Assembly (NCBI GenBank): GCA_937863905.1
Contig: CALMHV010000027.1
Span: 1-13,432, forward strand
Direction: 5' to 3'
Length of the DNA stretch: 13,432 bases
DNA from: an uncultured Bacillota bacterium
GTDB lineage: Bacteria > Bacillota > Sulfobacillia > UBA995 > UBA9673
Program-made: the position numbers and the translations under genes
Shown: positions 7,787 to 13,432 of the stretch, piece after piece
How positions within the stretch are numbered: position 1 is the stretch's first letter
Layout of the letters: each line of letters starts with the position of its first letter
Notes under the pieces: model-generated
Databases searched by the model: none
What the model saw: the letters and a program-made list of their open reading frames with translations, nothing else
Told to the model about the DNA's origin: nothing

Positions 7787-8493
7787 CCCTGGGCCCCCTG
7801 TTCCTCACCGCGCTGGCCATCGGTTTCTCCGGGGCCATCACTCCAGGTCCCCTGCTTGTCGCCTGCCTCACCCGGTCGGCCCGCGACGGGTGGCGGGGCG
7901 GGCTGTTCGTCACCGTCGGCCACGCCATCCTCGAGCTCTTCGCGGTCGTCGGGCTTTCCCTGGGCCTGGGGGCCGTCCTCACCCGGCCGGGAGTCGCGCC
8001 AGCCATCAGCCTGGTCGGCGGCATCTTCCTGCTCTGGATGGGGTACGGCACGGCTCGGGCGGCCTGGCGGGGTGACATGACCTTGCCAGTTGCGGAACAT
8101 ACTGGGTCCGGGGGCCCGGCGAACCGTGCCGGGGCTGCGGGGACCGGCGTCCAGAAGACCGCCGCCGGCCGCCAGGGTGCCGTCGGCGCCGCGGTCACGG
8201 GGATGGCGGCCACGGTCAGCGGGCCTTTCTGGGCCCTGTGGTGGGCCACCGTCGGCCTCTCCTACTTGACCCTGGCTCGCCCCCTGGGGGCCCCGGGTCT
8301 GGCCGCCTTCTACTTCGGGCACGTTTCGGCCGACTTCATCTGGTACTCGGCCGTGGCCTTGGCAGTGGCTGGCGGGCGCCGGTTGCTGACGGCCCGCGGG
8401 TACAAGACTTTGCTTGTGGCTTGCGGTCTGCTCCTTCTCGTCCTCGGGGGCTGGTTCGGCTTCCAGGGTCTTCTGTCCATCATCAGGACCTGA
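7783..8493 (+). CDS. LysE/RhtB family transporter (amino-acid or metabolite exporter)
   Basis: LysE-family proteins are six-helix inner-membrane exporters of amino acids and related solutes; the substrate cannot be read from sequence. The 236-aa product shows the family's first helix with GFSGAITPGPLLVACL (13-29), then hydrophobic segments at about 41-66, 71-90, 140-163, 170-197 and 208-232. GMAATVSGPFWALWWATVG (140-158) corresponds to the conserved region at the start of the second half. Residues 101-137 form a Gly/Ala/Thr-rich hydrophilic loop between the halves, making it longer than the usual 200-210 aa. GTG 7783 overlaps the ftsK stop (TGA 7784-7786) and is preceded by a purine-rich GGGGGAGGGGGAAGGGGAG-like ribosome region, so translation is probably coupled. 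No regulator of the LysG type is adjacent. Confidence 0.85.
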   Translation: MTLGPLFLTALAIGFSGAITPGPLLVACLTRSARDGWRGGLFVTVGHAILELFAVVGLSLGLGAVLTRPGVAPAISLVGGIFLLWMGYGTARAAWRGDMTLPVAEHTGSGGPANRAGAAGTGVQKTAAGRQGAVGAAVTGMAATVSGPFWALWWATVGLSYLTLARPLGAPGLAAFYFGHVSADFIWYSAVALAVAGGRRLLTARGYKTLLVACGLLLLVLGGWFGFQGLLSIIRT

Positions 8494-8539
8494 CAGCGGG
8501 GCCGACCCGCGGGGCAGCGTTCCACGGAGGTGTGTCGTC

Positions 8540-11344
8540 ATGCGGAGAGTGTTCAGTCTGAGGAACGTCATCATTTTCCTGGCCGCGCTCATTCTGGTGG
8601 CCTACTACGGGGCTTTCATCCTCACCGATTACCTCTGGTTTGCCAGCCTGGGCTTCCAGGGGGTTTTCACGATCGGTATCCTGTCCAGAGTGCTCGTCGG
8701 GGCCATCGCCGGTCTGGTCACCTACCTCTTCATCCTCGGGAACGTCCTCGTGGCCCGCCGGGCCGGCCCGCTTCGCCCGGTCGAGTTCGCCGCCCCCGAT
8801 GACCAGTTCCGGGTCCACATCACCATCCCCATCCTCAACCTCATCACCTACCTCGGGCCCCTGGTCGTGGCGATCTTCGTGGGCCTGGGGGCGGCCGCGA
8901 GTTGGCTGTCCGTCCAGAGTTTCCTGCACGCCACGCCGTTTGGCCTGACCGACCCGTTCTTCCAGCGGGACATCGGGTTCTACCTCTTCGCGCTCCCGTT
9001 CTACCGGCTCCTCTACGCGGAGATCATGTCCCTCCTGGTCGTCACGCTCCTGGCGACGGCTCTGTTCTACCTCGGCAACAGCGGCATCGAGTTTCCGGGG
9101 TTGCGGCCGCGCTTCTCGGCGCGCGCCTGGAGGCACCTCTCCGTCATCGGCGGGGCCATCGTCCTCCTGAAGGCGGGCGGCTACTTCCTGGGCCAACTCA
9201 ACCTCCTCTACTCGACGCGGGGCGTGGCTTTCGGGGCGAGCTACACGGACATCCACGCCCAGCTTCCCGCCTTGCGTATCCTGATGGTCCTGGCCATTGT
9301 CGTCGGGGTCGTCATCATCGTGAACGGGTGGCTGCGCCGGACCCGGCTGGCCGTCTACGGCCTCGGGCTTCTGGTGCTGACCTCCCTGGTCGTCGGCACC
9401 GCCTACCCGGCCTTCGTCCAGCAGTTCACGGTCGAGCCCGACGAGATCAGCAAGGAAACGCCGTACATCCAGCCCAACATAGCGTTCACCCGCAAGGCTT
9501 TTGACCTCGACCGGGTCACCGAGCGGGACTACCCGGTGACCAACAACCTCACGCTGCGCGACATCCAGGACGACGCCGCGACCATCTCGAACGTCCGCCT
9601 CTGGGACTGGCGCCCCCTGCGCGACAGCTACGGCCAGCTGCAGGCCATCCGGCTCTACTATGAGTTCGCCGACGTCGACCTCGACCGGTACGTGGTCGAC
9701 GGCCGGTACCGCCAGGTGATCATCGCCGCCCGGGAGTTGAACCACAACCTGCTCCCGACGGAAGCCCGGACCTGGATGAACGAGCACCTCCTGTACACCC
9801 ACGGCTACGGGGTGGTCATGAGCCCCACGACCTCGGTCACCTCGGAGGGGCTACCAACCTTCTACATCCGGGACATCCCGCCCCAGGCCACCGTGCCTGA
9901 CATCACGGTCACGCGGCCGGAGATATACTACGGCGAACTCACCGACACGTACGCCATCGTCAACACGTTGACCCAAGAGTTCGACTACCCGATGGGCGAC
10001 CAGAACCAGTACTCGACCTACGCCGGCACCGGCGGGGTCAGGCTCTCCAACCCGCTCATCCGGGCCGCGTTCGCTCTGCGCCTCCGGAGCTACCAGGTCC
10101 TCCTGGCCAACTCCATCACCTCGGACAGCCGGGTGCTCCTCAACCGCAACATCCATGGGCTCGTCCGGCAGGTGGCGCCCTTCCTGAGCTACGACTCCGA
10201 CCCGTACGTGGTGATCGGCGCCGACGGGCGGCTCTTTTACATCCAAGACGCCTACACGACGACCAATCTCTACCCGTACTCGCAGCGTCACCCTATCGGT
10301 ATCAACTACATCCGTAACTCGGTGAAGGTAGTCATCGATGCCTACAACGGCACGACAACGTTCTACGTGTTCGACGAGGTCGACCCCATCGTGGCGACCT
10401 ACGCCGGCATCTTCCCGACCCTGTTCAAGCCGGCGAGCGAGATGCCGGCGGACCTGAAGGCGCACATCCGTTACCCGGCCGACCTCTTCTCCATCCAGGC
10501 CGACATGTACGCCACCTACCACATGCAGAACCCGCAGGTGTTCTACAACCGGGAGGACCTCTACGAGCGACCCGGCCAGATGTACGCCAACGCGGAGCGT
10601 CCCCAGACGTCCGGGGTGCAGCAGACCGCTGCGGTCGAGCCGCACTACATGATCCTCCGGCTGCCGGGCGAGCCGAAGGAAGAGCTCGTCCAGATGCTCC
10701 CCTACAGCCCCAAGGACAAGGCGAACATGATCGCCTGGATCGCGGCCAGGTCCGATCCGGCCAACTACGGCGAACTCCTGGTCTACAAGTTCCCCAAGCA
10801 GCAGCTCGTCTACGGTCCGATGCAGGTCGAGGCGAGGATAGATCAGGACACGACCATCTCGCAGAACCTCACCCTGTGGAACCAGGCGGGCTCAAGCGTC
10901 ATCCGGGGGACCTTGCTCGTCATCCCCATCAAGAACTCCATCGTCTACATCGAGCCCCTCTACCTCCAGGCGTCCGGGAACAAGCTACCTGAACTCAAGC
11001 GTATCATCGTCGCTTACGGGGACCGGGTGGTCATGACCGAGACCTTGACGGGGTCGCTGGAGGCCATCTTCGGCCAGGGCGCCGGTTCCGCGGGGACGAC
11101 GGGGGGGACGACCCCCCAGCCGGACCAGACGGACGCGCAACGGCTCGCCGAACTGGCCAGGCGGGCCAATGACCTCTACGCCAAGGCCAACGCCGCGGCC
11201 AAGCTAGGCGACTGGGCGGCCTACGGGGAATACCTGACGCAGCTCGGACAAGTGCTCAACGAGCTCCAACGGCTGTCCGGCGCTGGGGCCGGAGCCGGGG
11301 CCGGCGGCGCCAGCGTGCCGGGAGGGTTCGGGCCGGCGTCGTAG
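8540..11344 (+). CDS. UPF0182 family large membrane protein (COG1615)
   Basis: UPF0182 proteins are large bacterial membrane proteins of unknown function found in actinobacteria, cyanobacteria and some clostridia-like Bacillota. The 934-aa product has about seven membrane helices in the N-terminal third (about 9-29, 46-70, 98-120, 160-178, 199-218, 246-264 and 270-289), then a large soluble part, probably outside the membrane. Family hallmarks are DPFFQRDIGFYLFALPFYR (138-156) and VEPDEISKETPYIQPNIAFTRKAFDLD (split here as 298-324). The soluble part contains many Tyr-rich, beta-like stretches. A Gly/Thr-rich hinge (about 850-865) precedes a charged C-terminal helix (RRANDLYAKANAAAKLGDW) and a Gly/Ala tail. 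ATG 8540 is chosen because GGAGG at 8526-8530 lies 9 nt upstream; the open frame back to 8414 overlaps lysE in a different frame. It starts 46 nt after lysE with no promoter seen, so it likely belongs to the ftsK-lysE transcript. Confidence 0.92.
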   Translation: MRRVFSLRNVIIFLAALILVAYYGAFILTDYLWFASLGFQGVFTIGILSRVLVGAIAGLVTYLFILGNVLVARRAGPLRPVEFAAPDDQFRVHITIPILNLITYLGPLVVAIFVGLGAAASWLSVQSFLHATPFGLTDPFFQRDIGFYLFALPFYRLLYAEIMSLLVVTLLATALFYLGNSGIEFPGLRPRFSARAWRHLSVIGGAIVLLKAGGYFLGQLNLLYSTRGVAFGASYTDIHAQLPALRILMVLAIVVGVVIIVNGWLRRTRLAVYGLGLLVLTSLVVGTAYPAFVQQFTVEPDEISKETPYIQPNIAFTRKAFDLDRVTERDYPVTNNLTLRDIQDDAATISNVRLWDWRPLRDSYGQLQAIRLYYEFADVDLDRYVVDGRYRQVIIAARELNHNLLPTEARTWMNEHLLYTHGYGVVMSPTTSVTSEGLPTFYIRDIPPQATVPDITVTRPEIYYGELTDTYAIVNTLTQEFDYPMGDQNQYSTYAGTGGVRLSNPLIRAAFALRLRSYQVLLANSITSDSRVLLNRNIHGLVRQVAPFLSYDSDPYVVIGADGRLFYIQDAYTTTNLYPYSQRHPIGINYIRNSVKVVIDAYNGTTTFYVFDEVDPIVATYAGIFPTLFKPASEMPADLKAHIRYPADLFSIQADMYATYHMQNPQVFYNREDLYERPGQMYANAERPQTSGVQQTAAVEPHYMILRLPGEPKEELVQMLPYSPKDKANMIAWIAARSDPANYGELLVYKFPKQQLVYGPMQVEARIDQDTTISQNLTLWNQAGSSVIRGTLLVIPIKNSIVYIEPLYLQASGNKLPELKRIIVAYGDRVVMTETLTGSLEAIFGQGAGSAGTTGGTTPQPDQTDAQRLAELARRANDLYAKANAAAKLGDWAAYGEYLTQLGQVLNELQRLSGAGAGAGAGGASVPGGFGPAS

Positions 11345-11384
11345 GCGCCCGGAGACTTCCCGCATGACCTGTCGCTCGATAGGG

Positions 11385-11390
11385 TATGAT
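11385..11390 (+). promoter_or_regulatory. Probable -10 box of the cold-shock gene promoter
   Basis: TATGAT at 11385-11390 matches the sigma-A -10 in 5 of 6 positions. The best -35 is ATGACC (11364-11369, 4 of 6) with a short 15-nt spacer, so the call is moderate. Transcription would begin near 11397 and give a leader of only about 34 nt before the GTG at 11431. Confidence 0.45.
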
Positions 11391-11430
11391 TGGGTGGTAT
11401 GGCAGAAGGAACTTGTGGAGGTCATGTGGA

Positions 11431-11634
11431 GTGAAGGGTTCGGTCAAGTGGTTCAACGCGGAGAAGGGTTACGGGTTCATCCAGCCTGACGAGGGTGAGG
11501 ACGTGTTCGTCCACTTCTCGGAGATCCAGGGCAGCGGGTACAAGAGTCTCGACGAGGGCGAGCGCGTCAGCTTCGAGATCACCCAGGGGGCCAAGGGGCC
11601 CCAGGCGGTCAACGTCGTAAAGATCGAGAGCTAG
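11431..11634 (+). CDS. csp: Cold-shock domain protein (CspA/CspB family)
   Basis: A 67-aa single cold-shock domain, the usual 65-70 aa length. These proteins bind single-stranded RNA and DNA and act as RNA chaperones in the cytoplasm. Both nucleic-acid-binding motifs are intact: RNP1 KGYGFI (12-17) and RNP2 VFVHF (25-29). The N-terminus [16 protein letters not shown] and the end [12 protein letters not shown] are typical. The start is GTG 11431, because GGAGGT at 11417-11422 is 8 nt upstream; the open frame reaches back to 11386 but that adds 15 non-homologous residues over the promoter region. It lies between a probable own promoter and a strong terminator, so it looks monocistronic. The leader is too short to be a long cold-responsive thermosensor of the E. 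coli cspA kind. Confidence 0.95.
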   Translation: MKGSVKWFNAEKGYGFIQPDEGEDVFVHFSEIQGSGYKSLDEGERVSFEITQGAKGPQAVNVVKIES

Positions 11635-11683
11635 AGGCCCGTCGGCAGGCCTTGGCCGGGGGCGACCCCGGGCCTCGTCGCCT

Positions 11684-11701
11684 TGACGGGGAAGGTCCGC
11701 G
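11684..11701 (+). repeat. 18-nt direct repeat shared with the asnS coding sequence (second copy 12099-12116)
   Basis: TGACGGGGAAGGTCCGCG occurs exactly here, covering the 5' arm of the csp terminator, and again at 12099-12116 inside asnS, where it encodes part of LTGKVRE. The terminator's 3' arm is therefore complementary to the asnS coding strand over about 13 nt. This may be chance in a GC-rich sequence. Confidence 0.6.
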
Positions 11702-11728
11702 CAGCGTGCTGCGCGGACCTTCCCGCTT
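11689..11728 (+). terminator. Perfect 16-bp hairpin, terminator of the cold-shock gene
   Basis: Positions 11689-11704 pair perfectly with 11709-11724 (GGGAAGGTCCGCGCAG against CTGCGCGGACCTTCCC) around a CGTG loop, followed by GCTTT. It lies 54 nt after the csp stop. The stem is very stable but the T-run is only three bases, so termination may depend on stem strength; the symmetry would also allow it to act on the other strand. A second, weaker inverted repeat, GAGGCCC (11634-11640) with GGGCCTC (11670-11676), lies between csp and this hairpin. Confidence 0.75.
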
Positions 11729-11866
11729 TGGAGGCGGAGTCCGGCCCGGCGGAAGGTTTTCCCGTCACCCGCTCCGAAATAGCACAGACCTACCGGGCGC
11801 TTTCGGGTCGCGGATTCCCGTGTTGGCCCCTGGGAAAGATGGCCAGAGAAGGGTGGCTGCGTCACC

Positions 11867-13177
11867 ATGCCCGCAGAAGGAGCTTCTCCGCTCGCGACCA
11901 TCTCCAGGCTCAAGTCCCACGTGGGGGAGGTCGTCGGCCTCCGCGGCTGGGTCTACAACCTGCGCTCCAGCGGGAAGATCAACTTCATCATCCTGCGCGA
12001 CGGCACGGGGTTCGTCCAGTGTGTGGCGGCCCTCGGCGAGGTCGACGAGGCGACCTTCGCGCGGGTCGGCGGCCTCACCCAGGAGTCGTCCGTGACCCTG
12101 ACGGGGAAGGTCCGCGAGGACCGGCGGGCGCCGGGCGGGTACGAAGTGACCCTCACGTCCCTTGACCTCATCGCCCCGTCCGCCGAGTATCCCATCACCC
12201 TCAAGGAGCACGGCCCGGAGTTCCTGCTCGACAACCGACACCTCTGGCTCCGCACGCCGCGGCAGGTGGCCGTCATGCGCCTGCGCTCCAGCCTGGTCAA
12301 GGCCTTCCGGGACTGGCTCGACGACAACGACTTCATCCTCGCCGACTCACCCATCCTAACCCCGTCGTCGTGCGAGGGCACGGCGACCCTCTTTTCCATC
12401 GACTACTACGGAGAGCCGGCTTTCCTCAGCCAGAGCGGGCAGATGTACCAGGAGGCCACGGCCCTGGCTCTCGGTAAGACCTACTGTTTCGGGCCGACCT
12501 TCCGGGCGGAGAAGTCGAAAACCCGCCGGCACCTCATGGAGTTCTGGATGCTCGAACCCGAAATGGCCTTCTGCGACCTCGACGAGGACATGCGGGTCCA
12601 GGAGGAGATGCTGAGCTACGCCGTCCAGTACCTTTTGAAGCGGCACGCCGAGGAGTTTGTGGCCCTCGGCCGCGACACGGCGGCCCTGGAACGGGTGAAG
12701 CCCCCGTTCCCGCGCATCTCTTACGATGACGCCGTGGACATCCTGCACAAGAAGGGCTTCGAGTTCACCTGGGGCGACGACTTCGGCGCCCCGCACGAGA
12801 CGGCCGTCTCCGAGGAGTTCGACCGTCCCGTCTTCGTCCATCGCTACCCTGCCGCCGTCAAGGCCTTCTACATGAAGCCCGACCCCGAACGGCCCGAGGT
12901 CATCCTCGGGGCCGACCTCCTGGCGCCCGAGGGCTACGGGGAGATCATCGGCGGCGGCCAGCGCCTCGACGACCTGGAACTCCTGGAGCGGCGGCTCAAG
13001 GAGCACGGACTTCCCGAGGCCCCGTACCGGTGGTACCTCGACCTGCGGCGCTACGGGTCCGTGCCGCACGCCGGATTCGGCATCGGCATCGAGCGCACCC
13101 TCACCTGGATCGCCGGCCTGGACCACCTCCGGGAGACCATCCCGTTCCCCCGGATGATTAACAGAATCTACCCCTAA
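11867..13177 (+). CDS. asnS: Asparaginyl-tRNA synthetase
   Basis: A class IIb aminoacyl-tRNA synthetase that charges tRNA-Asn with asparagine in the cytoplasm. The 436-aa length fits the bacterial enzyme (about 430-465). Residues 18-110 form the anticodon-binding OB-fold (HVGEVVGLRGWVYNLRSSG, ILRDGTGFVQCV). The catalytic domain has motif 2 at FRAEKSKTRRHLMEFWMLEPE (starting F212-R213-A214-E215) and motif 3 at GFGIGIERTLTW (E409-R410). The short SSGKI-type OB loop and the motif 2 context EFWMLEPEMAF favour AsnRS over AspRS, whose bacterial form is longer with an inserted domain. ATG 11867 is preceded by GGGTGG (11851-11856), a middling ribosome site. No T-box leader is recognised, although asnS in many Bacillota has one. 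Presence of AsnRS implies direct Asn-tRNA formation. Confidence 0.93.
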   Translation: MPAEGASPLATISRLKSHVGEVVGLRGWVYNLRSSGKINFIILRDGTGFVQCVAALGEVDEATFARVGGLTQESSVTLTGKVREDRRAPGGYEVTLTSLDLIAPSAEYPITLKEHGPEFLLDNRHLWLRTPRQVAVMRLRSSLVKAFRDWLDDNDFILADSPILTPSSCEGTATLFSIDYYGEPAFLSQSGQMYQEATALALGKTYCFGPTFRAEKSKTRRHLMEFWMLEPEMAFCDLDEDMRVQEEMLSYAVQYLLKRHAEEFVALGRDTAALERVKPPFPRISYDDAVDILHKKGFEFTWGDDFGAPHETAVSEEFDRPVFVHRYPAAVKAFYMKPDPERPEVILGADLLAPEGYGEIIGGGQRLDDLELLERRLKEHGLPEAPYRWYLDLRRYGSVPHAGFGIGIERTLTWIAGLDHLRETIPFPRMINRIYP

Positions 13178-13248
13178 AGAGCGGCGCAGGAAGAGGAGTC
13201 CGGCGCTCGAAGAACGCCCCTCTAGCTGGGCTGAAGGGAGAACCGCCG

Positions 13249-13432
13249 GTGAAGGACATCGGTCGTCGTCTCAAGGCCAAGCGTGAGGAACTGGGTCTGA
13301 CCGTGGACCAGGTCCAGGCGGAGACCAAGATCCGGCGGCGATACCTCGAGGCTCTGGAGGCCGGCAAGGATGGCCTGATCCCCGGCGATGTGTACGTCAA
13401 GGGTTTCCTGCGCTTTTACGCCAACTTCCTCG
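13249..13432 (+). CDS. RodZ/YmfM-like helix-turn-helix protein, 5' part only
   Basis: Only the first 61 codons are inside the window; the gene runs off the end. GTG 13249 has GAAGGGAG at 13233-13240, 8 nt upstream. The peptide begins VKDIGRRLKAKREELGLT, continues with TKIRRRYLEALEAGK and reaches PGDVYVKGFLRFYANFL. This is the Xre-like helix-turn-helix of the RodZ/YmfM group, in which the DVYVKGFLR.YA segment is characteristic. RodZ links the MreB cytoskeleton to the membrane and governs rod shape; the HTH binds MreB rather than acting mainly as a repressor. The transmembrane helix and outer domain would lie beyond the window, so RodZ identity is inferred. B. subtilis has ymfM downstream in the same neighbourhood. 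The 71-nt gap after asnS shows no clear terminator or promoter. Confidence 0.85.
   Translation, partial: MKDIGRRLKAKREELGLTVDQVQAETKIRRRYLEALEAGKDGLIPGDVYVKGFLRFYANFL

Larger units (their letters stand above)
11635..11866 (+). other. csp-asnS intergenic region (232 nt)
   Basis: Besides the weaker inverted repeat and the terminator hairpin ending at 11728, the remaining 138 nt before asnS show no gene, no convincing promoter and no T-box antiterminator. A GAAATAGC word near 11776 is only a poor -10 candidate. A possible short stem TTCCC/GGGAA occurs near 11815-11836. GGGTGG at 11851-11856 is the likely ribosome site for asnS. Confidence 0.5.

Noticed and set aside
8414..8539. Upstream extension of the UPF0182 gene over the lysE 3' end
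   Set aside because: It overlaps lysE by 80 nt in another frame; ATG 8540 with GGAGG at 8526-8530 fits far better.
8483..9802. Reverse-strand open frame (439 codons) under UPF0182
   Set aside because: It is a composition shadow of the UPF0182 gene, whose family motifs are clear on the + strand.
11848..11866. AGGGTGGCTGCG before asnS, resembling the T-box core AGGGTGGNACCGCG
   Set aside because: Only the first seven bases match. There is no terminator/antiterminator pair after it and too little leader for a stem I; it is better read as the ribosome site.
11652..12165. Open frames of 147 and 160 codons across the csp-asnS gap
   Set aside because: They run through the terminator hairpin into asnS in the wrong frames and lack ribosome sites and recognisable motifs.

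Overview
The window is a GC-rich (roughly two-thirds G+C by eye), densely coded stretch of bacterial chromosome. All ten recognisable genes lie on the + strand. The gene set points to a high-GC, probably spore-forming Bacillota lineage (Symbiobacterium/Thermaerobacter/Moorella-like or an uncultured relative). RNase J, TepA, YlzJ, a SpoIIIE/FtsK translocase and a RodZ/YmfM-type helix-turn-helix protein occur in the same order as the Bacillus subtilis rnjB(ymfA)-tepA-ylzJ-spoIIIE...ymfM neighbourhood. Starts are often GTG (possibly TTG for tepA), with clear GGAGG-type ribosome sites. Low-GC promoter boxes (TATAAT, TATGAT) stand out against the GC-rich background.

Layout. 20-1135 is an unrecognised 371-aa protein with a glycine/alanine zipper centre. 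1136-1305 is a non-coding leader with a sigma-A-like promoter driving rnj (1306-3093). A very strong hairpin followed by a T-rich tract (3122-3167) separates rnj from tepA, and also buries the ribosome site of tepA. tepA and ylzJ overlap by 4 nt. A promoter with an extended -10 sits in the 3' end of ylzJ and reads into uppP (undecaprenyl-diphosphate phosphatase). The ftsK/spoIIIE gene follows, then a LysE-family exporter overlapping it by 4 nt, then a 934-aa UPF0182 membrane protein. A cold-shock protein gene has its own probable promoter and a 16-bp perfect terminator hairpin. asnS (asparaginyl-tRNA synthetase) and the 5' part of a RodZ/YmfM-like gene, cut by the window edge, complete the region.

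How the genes fit together. This is mainly a housekeeping and cell-envelope cluster: RNA decay (RNase J), a ClpP-like protease linked to secretion (TepA), lipid-carrier recycling for peptidoglycan (UppP), chromosome translocation at division or sporulation (SpoIIIE/FtsK), RNA chaperoning (Csp) and translation (AsnRS). UppP, LysE, UPF0182, Csp and AsnRS are interpolated relative to the B. subtilis order. I see no rRNA, tRNA, CRISPR array, insertion sequence or prophage gene, and no clear multi-gene novel system. The points most worth a second look are the terminator-like hairpin across the tepA start, the unrecognised first gene, the large UPF0182 protein of unknown function, and an 18-nt sequence shared by the csp terminator and the asnS coding region.
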